From the NCBI RefSeq assembly GCF_011043735.1, contig NZ_JAAKGV010000009.1, positions 192,514 through 256,513 on the forward strand: a stretch of DNA of 64,000 nt, given 5' to 3'. A program made the position numbers and the translations under genes. Under the pieces are notes generated by a model. It worked only from the letters and a program-made list of their open reading frames with translations. It had not been told where the DNA came from and did no database searches. Positions within the stretch are counted from its first letter, which is position 1. Each line of letters opens with the position of its first letter. The DNA comes from Methylobacterium sp. DB0501. GTDB lineage: Bacteria; Pseudomonadota; Alphaproteobacteria; Rhizobiales; Beijerinckiaceae. Below, piece after piece: positions 26,835 to 36,627 of this stretch.

Positions 26835-28028
26835 TCACGCGCCTGAACGCATGGCTCGGCTCGCCGGCACCAGCAGGATGCCGCGCGATTCGAGGTCCCG
26901 CGCCCAGCGGGCGATGCGGTCGATCGAGAGCGGCAGGGCGGTGGCCGAGCCGAGGGCGAACCCTGACTTGCGCGCCGCCTCCTCCAGCCGGGCGAGCTCG
27001 CGGTCGATGGCGTCGGGGCGCGGCACCGCGTCGACGACGATCTCGGCCCGGGCCACCGGCACCTTGGCCTTGCGGCCGACCTCGCGGGACAGCGAGCGCG
27101 GCGAGGTGCCGTCGTCGAGGAAGCCGAGGCCGCGCCCGCCGATCTCGCGCAGGACCGGCTCGAGGGCGGTGGCCTCGCCGGTGAGACGCGCGCCCATGAA
27201 GTTCGTCACCCCGACTGCGCCGGGCACCCGGGCGAGCACGAAGGCGAGCCGGTCGAGATTCTCGGCGGGCTTGGCACCGGCCAGCAGGGTCTGGGGGCCG
27301 GGATCGTTGTCGGGATAGTCGAACGGCTCCATCGGCGCCTGGACCATCACCTCGTGCCCGGCCTCGCGCGCGCGCGCGGCGCTGCGGGTGACGTCGGCGC
27401 CGTAGGGCGCGAAGGCGAGGGTCACCGCCGGCGGCAGGCGCTGCACCGCGTCCTGGGTCGCCGCCTGGCCGATGCCGAGGCCCGACACGACCAGTGCGAT
27501 GCGGCCGGCGACCGCCCCGCCCCGCTCCAGCCCTGCGGCCTCGGGCCTCGCATAGACGTCGAGGGCACGGGCGCCGTCCGGCCCGATCCTCGGCAGCGGG
27601 CCGTAGCGGCCGCGCTCGGAGAGGCGCGGGTCGGGGGCGGGTTTGAGCCGGACCGGGCCGTTGCCCGGCACCCGGATCACCACCGAATCCGGCGCCGCCG
27701 TGCCGTCCGGCCGGCTCACCGAGACGCCCGAGGCGCGCTCGACCTCGTCGGCGGTGCGGCTCGCCGGGTCGGGGCGGGCCGGGACCGCCGGCTCGGGCAC
27801 GGGGGTGCTCGGCGCCCGCACGGCGATGGTCACCACGGCGTAGGGCTCGCCCGCCAGCGGGTCGTCGCCGAGGACTAGGAAGGCGGCGAGCGCCAGGGCG
27901 CTCGCGCCGAGGGCGGCGCCGGCGAGCCCGCGGAGCGTCAGGGCGGCGCGCCAGCGCGCGGCGCGGGCGGTCGCCGCGTCCCGCAGCCCGAGCGGACGGG
28001 TCAGGATGGTGTCGGACGCGAGCGGCAC
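26835..28028 (-). CDS. Divergent polysaccharide deacetylase family protein (YibQ-like)
   Basis: A 397-residue protein with an N-terminal membrane helix (LAGAALGASALALAAFLVLG), a Pro-rich linker, then the YibQ-like deacetylase fold from about residue 175 (IALVVSGLGIGQAATQDAVQ). The canonical NodB metal site is altered: a Ser stands in the first Asp-rich motif (VVSGLGIG rather than DDxG), and the His motif reads HEVMVQAPMEPFDYP. Later segments are VGVTNFMGARLT and FLDDGTSPRS. The periplasmic role and activity are unknown. GTG start at 28028. Downstream of ctpA on the same strand, as in related bacteria. Confidence 0.88.
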   Translation of the reverse strand: MPLASDTILTRPLGLRDAATARAARWRAALTLRGLAGAALGASALALAAFLVLGDDPLAGEPYAVVTIAVRAPSTPVPEPAVPARPDPASRTADEVERASGVSVSRPDGTAAPDSVVIRVPGNGPVRLKPAPDPRLSERGRYGPLPRIGPDGARALDVYARPEAAGLERGGAVAGRIALVVSGLGIGQAATQDAVQRLPPAVTLAFAPYGADVTRSAARAREAGHEVMVQAPMEPFDYPDNDPGPQTLLAGAKPAENLDRLAFVLARVPGAVGVTNFMGARLTGEATALEPVLREIGGRGLGFLDDGTSPRSLSREVGRKAKVPVARAEIVVDAVPRPDAIDRELARLEEAARKSGFALGSATALPLSIDRIARWARDLESRGILLVPASRAMRSGA

Positions 28029-28069
28029 AGGCGTGAGGTCCCGCGACCGTGTCGCTGCTGGATAAGCGG

Positions 28070-28111
28070 AAGGCCCGCAGCGCCGGTCGTTCGACCGGTA
28101 TTGCGGGCCTT
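28070..28111 (-). terminator. Hairpin between ctpA and the YibQ-type gene
   Basis: Outer stem AAGGCCCGCA/TGCGGGCCTT (10 bp, perfect) with an inner stem CCGGT/ACCGG. No T-run on the minus strand, so a processing or attenuating hairpin is as likely as a terminator. Confidence 0.5.
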
Positions 28112-28173
28112 CGTGGTAAACGCTGCGTTAAGGCGGGCGCAGGACGCGCCCGTCTCCGGGTGCGTTCGCGGCG

Positions 28174-29501
<1,328 letters not shown>

Positions 29502-29502
<1 letters not shown>

Positions 29503-30842
29503 TATCCGCGAACCTTCTCGCTTGACCCTTTGGCCCACCAAGGATCCGGGTCGATGGAGCCACCGTCTTTTTTGAACTCGACGTACAGGACGGGATCGTT
29601 CCGCCCACCGGCTCCCGCCGAAGGTGCGGAGCCCGAGTCTCCCATCACGGCGACCGGCTCCCCCGCGAGCACGAACTGACCGACCTCGACGTTGATCTGG
29701 TCCATGCCCGCCAGGAGGAGATAGTAGCCGTCGCCCGCGTTGATGATCAAGAGACGACCGTAGGAGCGGAACGCCCCCGCGTAAGCCACCCAGCCGTCGG
29801 CCGGAGAGGAAACGACGCCGCGTGGGCGTGTCATGAGCGATATGCCGCGGCTCGTCCCCCCCGCCCCGTCGGAGCTGCCGAAGGTCCGCACCACCTCGCC
29901 GCTCGCCGGTCGCGGCACGAGGCCGCGTACCTGGGCGAAGGGCATCTTCGGGGCGAGCCGCGCGGGATCGCGCAGGGCGGCTGCGGCGAAGCGCTCGCGG
30001 GTCTCGCGGCTCTCGGCCTCCGCCGCTTCCTTGGCGGCGCCGGCGGCGCGGCGGGCATTCGCGAGGTCGCCGTCGAGGCGGTCGACCAGGTCCTTGAGCG
30101 ATCGGGCCTGACCGGCGAGGCCGTTGGCGCGCTCGCGCTCGGCGGTGAGGCCGCTCTCGGCCTCGCCGAGGCGGGACTGGCGGGCGGCGATGAGGGCGGT
30201 GAGGCGCTGGCGCTCGGCGGCCCAGCCCTTGATGTCGCCGCGCAGGGTCTCCTGGTCGGTGGCGATCAGGCCGCGCAGGCGCACCAGTTCGGCGAGGTCG
30301 CCGGCCAGGGTCTCGGCCTCGCCCTGCAACTCCGGCACCACGGCGCCGAGCAGCATCGAGGTGCGGATCGCCGCCAGGACGTCCTCGGGCCGCACCAGCA
30401 CCGCCGGCGGCGGGCGCCGGCCCATGCGCTGGAGGGCGGCCAGGACCTCGGCGATGACGCCGCGTCGGGCCTCCAGCGAGCGGCGGAGCGCCGTCTCGCT
30501 GCCCGCCATGGTCTGGAGCCGGGCCTCGAGCTCGGAGATGCGGTCTTCCGCGTCCTGCGCCTTGCGGGCGGCGTCGATGAGGGCCTGGTTCAGCTTCGCG
30601 CCGTCGCCCTTGATCTCTGCCACCTCGCGTTCGAGCTTGGCGCGGGTCTCGTTGCTCGTGGCGAGCGCGCTCTCGAGCGCCCGCAGGCTCTCGGCCTTCC
30701 GATCTTTCTCGGCTTGCGCTTTCGCCACGGCGTCGGCCGCCGGATCGGGCGCCGGCTGGGCGCTCGCGGACACGGCGAAGGCCGCCGTCAGCAAGGCGGG
30801 CAGGATGGCGGGCAGGAATGCAGGGAGGAGCGCTCGGGTCAC
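29502..30842 (-). CDS. EnvC-like protein with a degenerate M23/LytM domain
   Basis: A 446-residue exported protein: signal peptide (ILPALLTAAFAVSASA), a long coiled coil (about residues 40-290), then a LytM-type domain at about 310-440. Zinc ligands of active M23 peptidases are lost: the HxxxD motif reads SRGISLMT, the HLS motif reads LLLAGMD and the terminal HxH reads VLYVEF. This matches EnvC, which does not cut but activates cell-wall amidases at division. GTG start at 30842 overlaps the rlmH stop by four bases; ctpA follows with a one-base overlap. Confidence 0.9.
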
Positions 30843-31327
30843 GGGGCGCCGCGGTGATAGGGATGGCCGGAGAGGATCGTCATGGCCCGGTAGAGCTGCT
30901 CGAGGGCCAGGACACGGACGAGTCCGTGCGGCAATGTGGCGGCGCCGAAGGCGAAAATGAGGTCGGCCCTGGCCCTGACACTAGGGTCGAGCCCGTCGGC
31001 CCCGCCAATCACGATGGCGAGACCGGGCCGGCCGCCGTCGCGCCAGGCGCCGACCTGCGCGGCGAAGTCAAGGCTCGTCACGGCGCGTCCGCCCTCGTCG
31101 AGGACGAGCGTCGCGGCACCGGGCGGGATCGCCGCCAGGATCGCGCCCGCCTCCTCGGTGCAGCGGTCCGGCGCGCGCCGGGCTCGGCTCTCCGGGATCT
31201 CGGTCAGCTGCACGGCGGCGAAGCCGAGACCGCGGCCGAGCGCGTCGGCACGGCCGCGATATTCCTCGGCGAGATCGCGCTCGGGGCCGCGCTTGAGGCG
31301 ACCCACCGCGACGAGGGCGAGCCGCAT
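30839..31327 (-). CDS. rlmH: 23S rRNA (pseudouridine(1915)-N(3))-methyltransferase
   Basis: SPOUT-class methyltransferase that methylates pseudouridine 1915 in helix 69 of 23S rRNA. The 162-residue product shows the N-terminal MRLALVAVGRLKRGPERDL, the SAM-binding trefoil-knot motif VIGGADGLDPSVRARA and the C-terminal LEQLYRAMTILSGHPYH. It sits between rsfS and the EnvC-like gene, the common alphaproteobacterial order. Confidence 0.96.
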   Translation of the reverse strand: MRLALVAVGRLKRGPERDLAEEYRGRADALGRGLGFAAVQLTEIPESRARRAPDRCTEEAGAILAAIPPGAATLVLDEGGRAVTSLDFAAQVGAWRDGGRPGLAIVIGGADGLDPSVRARADLIFAFGAATLPHGLVRVLALEQLYRAMTILSGHPYHRGAP

Positions 31328-31358
31328 GGCGGCGTGTCCGTTCCCTGGTAGGACGGCG

Positions 31359-31691
31359 CTAGCCGGCGAGACGGTCGGCCGGGCGGTCGGCGCCCCAGAT
31401 CTTCTCGAGGTTGTAGAAGTGCCGCACCTCGGGCCGGAACACGTGGACCAGGAGGTCGCCCGCGTCGATCAGCACCCAGTCGCAGGCCGGCAGGCCCTCG
31501 ACCCGGGGATTGCCGAAGCCCCGGGCCTTGAATTCCTGGATCACCTTGTCGGCGATCGAGCCGACATGGCGCTGGGAGCGGCCGGAGGTGATGATCATCG
31601 CGTCGGCAAGCGAGGTCCGGCCGACGAGATCGATCTCGACGGTGTCCTCGGCCTTCATGTCCTCGAGGCAGGCGAGGGCAACCGACCTCAT
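31359..31691 (-). CDS. rsfS: Ribosome silencing factor RsfS
   Basis: Binds ribosomal protein uL14 on the large subunit and blocks subunit joining under starvation. The core begins MRSVALACLEDMKAEDTVEIDL and includes IITSGRSQRHVGSIADKVIQEF and WVLIDAGDLLVHVFRPEVRHFY. ATG 31691 gives 110 residues, the family's usual length, and has GAGG 8 bases before it. The frame is open to an ATG at 31877, which would add a low-complexity Gln/Glu/Ala stretch; that extension is less likely but not excluded. nadD lies upstream on the same strand. Confidence 0.9.
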   Translation of the reverse strand: MRSVALACLEDMKAEDTVEIDLVGRTSLADAMIITSGRSQRHVGSIADKVIQEFKARGFGNPRVEGLPACDWVLIDAGDLLVHVFRPEVRHFYNLEKIWGADRPADRLAG

Positions 31692-31961
31692 GTCCGCGGC
31701 CTCGGGCGCCACGGTCCCGGATTCCTGCCGGGATTCCTGTGCCTGGGCGTCAGCGGGAAGCTCGTTGTCCTGAGCTTCGTGAGAGATTGCGTCGTTCAGT
31801 GCCGACCCCTGTCGATGAAGGCGCCCGGTGGCGCCACGAGACGATGTTGCCCGCGGCATGCGCGGTGCCGATGCCATTGGCCGAACACAGTGGCGAACCG
31901 ATGGCGGATTTTCAAGCTGGGCTCACGCGAATCCTGGTCACGAATCCCTGGCAATCTGCGG

Positions 31962-32564
31962 TCAAGATGGGATTTTCGCGGCGCGCAGGGCCGTCGAGGA
32001 CAGGCTGTTGCGCGGCCCATGCAGGAACACCCAGGCCGGCGGCGCCCGGTCGGCCAGGGTGGCGGCGGCGGATTCGTCGATGCGCGAGGCCGCGAGCGCC
32101 CGGGCGGCGGGCGAGGCCATGGCCTTCAGGGTGTAGCCCGGCCGGTCGATCACCGCGACGGGCATCCGGGCGGCGATCTCGCGCCAGCCGCGCCAGCGGT
32201 GGAAGCTCGCCAGGCTGTCGGCGCCCATGATCCAGACGAAGCGGATGTCCGGGTGACGGACCGTCAGCCAGTGCAGGGTCTCGACGGTGTAGCGCACGCC
32301 CAACCCGGCCTCGAAATCGGTCACGGCGATCCGGGGATTGGCCGCCACGTTCCGGGCCGCCGCAGCCCGCGCCGCCGCGTCGGGCAGGCCGCTCCGGTCC
32401 TTCAGCGGGTTGCCGGGGCTTACCAGCCACCACACCCGGTCGAGGGCGAGGCGGCGAAGCGCCAGCCGGCTGACATGCCGGTGGCCGGCATGGGCCGGGT
32501 TGAACGAGCCGCCGTAGAGGCCGACCCGCAGGCCCGGCGCGAGGGGCGGCAGGCGCAGGATCAC
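31962..32564 (-). CDS. nadD: Nicotinate-nucleotide adenylyltransferase
   Basis: Makes deamido-NAD from nicotinate mononucleotide and ATP. The 200-residue product shows the nucleotidyltransferase motif GGSFNPAHAGH, then WWLVSPGNPLKDRSGLPD, WIMGADSLASFHRW and the C-terminal SSTALRA (the IS-S-T-x-R equivalent). Starts with GTG at 32564. Member of the proA-nadD-rsfS-rlmH group on the minus strand. Confidence 0.95.
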   Translation of the reverse strand: MILRLPPLAPGLRVGLYGGSFNPAHAGHRHVSRLALRRLALDRVWWLVSPGNPLKDRSGLPDAAARAAAARNVAANPRIAVTDFEAGLGVRYTVETLHWLTVRHPDIRFVWIMGADSLASFHRWRGWREIAARMPVAVIDRPGYTLKAMASPAARALAASRIDESAAATLADRAPPAWVFLHGPRNSLSSTALRAAKIPS

Positions 32565-32608
32565 GCGAGCATCCGATCCGAGACCTGCCGTCCCTTCCGG
32601 TCAGGCGG

Positions 32609-33904
32609 TCACGGGCGGATCTGCCCGGTGCCGCGGACCCGGTACTTGAAGGTGGTGAGCTGCTCGACGCCGACCGGGCCGCGGGCATGCATCCGCCCGG
32701 TGGCGATACCGATCTCGGCGCCGAAGCCGAACTCGCCGCCATCGGCGAACTGGGTCGAGGCGTTGTGGACGACGATCGCCGAATCGACCTCGGCCAGGAA
32801 GCGCTCGGCGGCGGCCCGATCCTCGGTCAGGATCGACTCGGTGTGGTGCGAGCCGTAGGTCTCGATATGGTCGATCGCGGCCTCCAGCCCGTCCACCACC
32901 CGCACGGAGATGATCGCGTCGAGGTACTCGGTGCGCCAATCCTCCTCGGTCGCCGCCGTCACCCGCGGGTCGACCGCCTGCGCCGCCCCGTCGCCGCGCA
33001 CCGCGCAGCCGGCCTCCAGGAGGTCGGTCACCAGGGGCGCGAGGTGGGTGCCCGCGCAGGCGCGGTCGACCAGCAGGGTCTCGGCGGCGCCGCAGATGCC
33101 GGTGCGGCGCATCTTGCTGTTGCGCACGATCGAGCGAGCCATGGCGAGGTCGGCCCCTTCGTGGACGAAGACATGGCAGATCCCCTCCAGGTGGGCGAAG
33201 ACCGGCACTCGCGCCTCGTCCTGCACCCGTGCGACGAGGCTCTTGCCGCCGCGTGGCACGATCACGTCGATGGCGCCGTCGAGGCCGGTGAGCATGGCGC
33301 CGACGGCGGCCCGGTCCTTCGTCGGCACGAGCTGGATCGCGTCTGCCGGCAGGCCGTGGCGGGTCAGGCCCTCGACCATCGCGCCGGCGATGGCGGTGGC
33401 GCTGCGGTGGCTCTCGGAGCCGGCGCGCAGGATCGCGGCGTTGCCGGCCTTGAGGCAGAGCGCGCCGGCATCCGCCGTCACGTTGGGGCGGCTCTCGAAG
33501 ATCACCCCGACGACGCCGAGCGGCGTCGCCACCCGCTCGATCACGAGGCCGTTCGGCCGCTCGTAGGTGGCCAGCACCCGCCCGACCGGATCGGGCAGGC
33601 CGGCGATGCTCTCCAGCGCCTCGGCGATCGCCTCGATCCGGGTCGGGTTCAGGGCCAGGCGGTCGAGGCTGGCGGCGGGCAGGCCCTTGGCCCGGGCCTC
33701 GTCGAGGTCGGCGGCATTCGCCGCCAGCACCGACGCGCTCGCCGCCCGCAGGCAGGACGCGGCCTCGCGCAGAGCCGCGTCCTTCACCGGGCCTGGGACC
33801 ACCGCCATCCGACGGGCGGCAGCGCGGGCGCGCCGGCCGATCTCGCGCATCAGCGCATCGACGTCATCTTGGCGGGGCTGGGGCTTCAGGCTCAGCACGG
33901 ACAC
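32609..33904 (-). CDS. proA: Glutamate-5-semialdehyde dehydrogenase (gamma-glutamyl phosphate reductase)
   Basis: NADPH-dependent second step of proline synthesis. The 431-residue product has [19 protein letters not shown], the [13 protein letters not shown] loop and the catalytic Cys in [17 protein letters not shown] start at 33904 (the second codon block [18 protein letters not shown]). proB is not adjacent here; in many Rhizobiales it lies just upstream. Confidence 0.96.
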   Translation of the reverse strand: MSVLSLKPQPRQDDVDALMREIGRRARAAARRMAVVPGPVKDAALREAASCLRAASASVLAANAADLDEARAKGLPAASLDRLALNPTRIEAIAEALESIAGLPDPVGRVLATYERPNGLVIERVATPLGVVGVIFESRPNVTADAGALCLKAGNAAILRAGSESHRSATAIAGAMVEGLTRHGLPADAIQLVPTKDRAAVGAMLTGLDGAIDVIVPRGGKSLVARVQDEARVPVFAHLEGICHVFVHEGADLAMARSIVRNSKMRRTGICGAAETLLVDRACAGTHLAPLVTDLLEAGCAVRGDGAAQAVDPRVTAATEEDWRTEYLDAIISVRVVDGLEAAIDHIETYGSHHTESILTEDRAAAERFLAEVDSAIVVHNASTQFADGGEFGFGAEIGIATGRMHARGPVGVEQLTTFKYRVRGTGQIRP

Positions 33905-34249
33905 GGTCGTCTCATCCCGGCCGCATCGAGCGGCCCATGGTCTCGGAGGGGCACCGTCATGCCATGCCGGGCGGGCGGGCGAAAGGGGTGGCGGCCGGCG
34001 AAGCGGAGCCGCGGCGACGGGCCCGCCGTCCGGGCGTGAACGGGACGCTTCCGATCCTGCGATGCCGCAGTGAAAGCAAGGGGGTCTTGTGTTAGATCAA
34101 AGATCAACCGAAAATCATGTCCGGCAAACCGTGTGTTAAATCCGCAACTCTTTCCACCTTCCTGTGAAGAGGCGGGAAGCGCTCTTGATCGCATCCATTC
34201 TCGTTCTATCAGTCGAGGTCGTCGTCCGGAGAGGCGATCTGGGGGAATC
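33905..34249. other. Divergent intergenic region proA / lipoprotein
   Basis: About 345 bases. The stretch 34080-34170 is noticeably AT-rich and should carry the promoter of the lipoprotein gene. I see no further gene or clear operator. Confidence 0.5.
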
Positions 34250-34687
34250 ATGTCGATCAAGACGATCAGCGCAGCCGCTCTCATGGCGGTCGGTCTCGGC
34301 GCGTGCGGCAGCATCGTGCGGGGCACGACGGAGCAGGTCTCCTTCGTGTCGGTCCCGTCCGGGGCAGCGATGACCACGGACAAGAAGTACGCTTGTCCGA
34401 TCACGCCCTGCACCCTCGAAGTCGATCGCTCGGACGAGTTCGTCGCGACCTTCACCAAGCCCGGCTATCACCCGGAATCGATTCCGGTGCGGACGAAGGT
34501 CGCCGGCCGCGGTGCGGCGAGCGTCGCCGGCAACGTGCTGGCCGGCGGCCTGATCGGCGTGGGCGTCGATGCCTATACGGGTGCCGCCCTGGACCACGAG
34601 CCGAACCCGGTGATCGCCACGATGCGGCCGGCCGGCAACCCGGGCCCCCGCCGCCGCGGTCCGGCGCCCAACCAGCCGGGCATGTGA
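34250..34687 (+). CDS. Lipoprotein, PEGA-like
   Basis: A 145-residue lipoprotein. The signal sequence ends in the lipobox VGLGAC, so Cys19 would be lipidated and the protein anchored in an envelope membrane. The mature part (VSFVSVPSGAAMTTDKKYAC, then PCTLEVDRSDEFVATFTKPG) has the pattern of PEGA-like domains, with a central glycine-rich hydrophobic stretch (NVLAGGLIGVGVDAYTG) and a Pro/Arg-rich tail. Function unknown. A hairpin separates it from the TadG-like gene. Confidence 0.82.
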   Translation: MSIKTISAAALMAVGLGACGSIVRGTTEQVSFVSVPSGAAMTTDKKYACPITPCTLEVDRSDEFVATFTKPGYHPESIPVRTKVAGRGAASVAGNVLAGGLIGVGVDAYTGAALDHEPNPVIATMRPAGNPGPRRRGPAPNQPGM

Positions 34688-34745
34688 CGATGGACGGACG
34701 GTGCGGCGCCCGGACCGGGTGCCCGCCGTCCCGGATTCTCCTCGC

Positions 34746-34768
34746 GTCGCGACCTTCGGGTTCGCGAC
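34746..34768. terminator. Hairpin with UUCG loop between convergent genes
   Basis: GTCGCGACC and GGTTCGCGAC pair through 9 bp with one bulged T around a TTCG tetraloop. No T-run, but the position between two convergent genes supports a terminator role. Confidence 0.5.
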
Positions 34769-34777
34769 GTCTCGCCG

Positions 34778-36199
34778 TCAGTTCGCCAGCCCGACCGCTC
34801 CGCTCGTCGGCCCGAGGCCCTTGGGGACCGGGACGTCGGTGGCGCCGTAGCGGGTGTTGATGACGAGCCGGGGTTCCTTGTCGAGGAAGATCTTGTTGGC
34901 GACGATCGCGGTGTATTCCGACTGGTCGGCGACGACCTGGCGCGACCGGACCCTGAAGATGCCCCGCGGCAGGTAGATGGTGCCGACCAGGCGCCGGGCG
35001 GCGTCGCTCATGATGTCGTAGCGCTGTCCCTCCTGGGACGCCCGATCTTCGAAGAAGATTACGCCGGCCATCGGCCCGGTTCGCGGTGCGATGAGCTCGA
35101 CGACCGAATTTGGCAGGAACAGAAGCGGGCCGGTGCTCTGAAGACGGCTGTTTCTGTAGTTGCCGGTAAAATAGATACCGACTCCATCGCCCTTCAGGGA
35201 GCCGATCGTTTTGACGTTCGCGGCCGTTCTGCATTGCGATGACGTCGAGGAGGTATCGCAGATCTGGTCGGCCATGACGGCCTGCTGGGGCGGACCGACG
35301 ACCAGGGGGCCGTCCTTCATGACGTGGATGCCCGGATTGAGCCTGACTTCGGCGCCGTCCTCGATCATCAAGCCGCCGCAATACGTCCCGGGATCGAGCG
35401 CGTGGGTTCCACCGCGGAGCTTCAGGTCGTTGTAGCGGCAGCTTTCCACGGGCGGCGCCGGCCGCTCGGCCATCGGGTCCTTGATGGTCGGGCAGCCCGT
35501 GACGGGGAGCGGCTTGAAGTTGGCTGCCCGTCCCTTGTAGCCGCCGACCGTGCAGGTCGTGCTGGCCTGGATGAGGCTCGAATCGTCGCCTTCGAGCCCC
35601 CTGGCATGCGAGGACAGGGAATAGACCGCACAGTCGCCGGCCTCGATCCTGGCCCTCGATTCGAGGTGGAGCACGCTCTGGCCGGTCGAGGCGAGCGCGA
35701 CGATGCAGAGCTTGGCGGAGCCGACCGTCTCGGCCGTGGCCGTCGCGGTGAGATCGGTGAGCTGCGGCGTGACCAGCCGGCTCATGATCGCGAATTTGCG
35801 CTGGCTCAAGGAGACGGTGACGGCGGAGGGCGTCCGTCCGTTGGACGGATCGGCGGGCACGAAGCGTCCGCCTGCACGCTCCCGGGCCACCGGCGTCACG
35901 GTGACCTGGACCGCCCCGTCGCCGCGCTGCAGCTTCACGTTGCTCTTCACGTAGGCATCCGCCAGGGACTGCATCCGCTGCGCGTTCGCGCCGGCGACCT
36001 GAAGGTCGGAAACCACGGCGAGGGCCGCTGCATCGGCCGCCTGCTGCAGCGTCCCCCGCTGCATCGTCCATGTCGCGTAATCGACCGCGAGGCCGACCAC
36101 GCCGAGGACGACCGGGGCGACGAGGGCGAAGATGAGGGCGACGCCGCCGGAGCGATCGGCCGAAAAGTGGGTCCATCCCCCAGCACCCCGCCCGATCAT
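34778..36199 (-). CDS. TadE/TadG-like pilus-assembly or secreted protein
   Basis: A 473-residue protein whose N-terminus SGGVALIFALVAPVVLGVVG and DYATWTMQRGTLQQAADAAALA has the membrane helix and motif of Flp/Tad pilus pseudopilin-like TadG proteins. The long C-terminal part is exported, beta-rich and contains several Cys (GDCAVYS, STTCTVGG, ESCRYND, GTYCGG). No tadA/B/C or other pilus genes are next to it, so it is a solitary member. A perfect 14-bp palindrome lies about 65 bases before its start. Confidence 0.85.
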   Translation of the reverse strand: MIGRGAGGWTHFSADRSGGVALIFALVAPVVLGVVGLAVDYATWTMQRGTLQQAADAAALAVVSDLQVAGANAQRMQSLADAYVKSNVKLQRGDGAVQVTVTPVARERAGGRFVPADPSNGRTPSAVTVSLSQRKFAIMSRLVTPQLTDLTATATAETVGSAKLCIVALASTGQSVLHLESRARIEAGDCAVYSLSSHARGLEGDDSSLIQASTTCTVGGYKGRAANFKPLPVTGCPTIKDPMAERPAPPVESCRYNDLKLRGGTHALDPGTYCGGLMIEDGAEVRLNPGIHVMKDGPLVVGPPQQAVMADQICDTSSTSSQCRTAANVKTIGSLKGDGVGIYFTGNYRNSRLQSTGPLLFLPNSVVELIAPRTGPMAGVIFFEDRASQEGQRYDIMSDAARRLVGTIYLPRGIFRVRSRQVVADQSEYTAIVANKIFLDKEPRLVINTRYGATDVPVPKGLGPTSGAVGLAN

Positions 36200-36262
36200 C
36201 GGTCCCGACGACTCCCTGTCCGCGATCGGAGGACGATGGCCGGACCGGGTTAACGTGACGTT

Positions 36263-36276
36263 GCGTCATATGACGC
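36263..36276. promoter_or_regulatory. Perfect 14-bp palindrome, candidate operator
   Basis: GCGTCATATGACGC, a perfect inverted repeat, stands about 65 bases upstream of the TadG-like ATG, the distance expected for a regulator site at a promoter. Confidence 0.4.
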
Positions 36277-36564
36277 GAGGACAGTTATATTACGGTGAGC
36301 TTGATGACGGGCGGATCGAGCTGTTTCCCGTCACGCCGCGTTCCGGCACTTTCATACCGACGGTCCAGGATGCCGACGCATCGACGTCGATCTTGGGCAG
36401 GCCCGCGATCGACGGGGGCCATTGATCTCTCTCGAACTCTCCGATGCGAAACCTGGAAGTTCGGGACGTTGGGCTCGGGGAAAACTCGAGACCGGAACCA
36501 AACGTCGTTTTCTAACGACCGTCGCTATCAATTGACGGTTCTGCCACGGTGCTACCTCGACGCG

Positions 36565-36595
36565 ACAACGCCGCCGGCATGACCGGCGGCGTTGT
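36565..36595 (-). terminator. Hairpin terminator after lepA
   Basis: Perfect 13-bp stem ACAACGCCGCCGG/CCGGCGGCGTTGT around CATGA, 33 bases after the lepA stop. No T-run, but the stem is very stable. Confidence 0.6.
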
Positions 36596-36627
36596 CCTTG
36601 TCTCGACGGTCCTGTGATGTCGCCGGT

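Larger units (their letters stand above)
36200..36627. other. Intergenic region with palindrome and hairpin
   Basis: About 430 bases between the TadG-like gene (minus) and lepA (minus, ending at 36628). It holds a perfect palindrome (36263-36276), moderately AT-rich sequence, a possible small 51-codon frame from ATG 36270 (weak, no good ribosome binding site) and a strong hairpin (36565-36595) that probably ends lepA transcription. Confidence 0.55.

Noticed and set aside
31692..31877. N-terminal extension of RsfS
   Set aside because: Low-complexity sequence outside the family length; the ATG at 31691 has a good ribosome binding site.
36270..36425. Possible 51-residue small protein
   Set aside because: No ribosome binding site, start codon lies inside a palindrome, and no known similarity; mentioned in the intergenic entry only.
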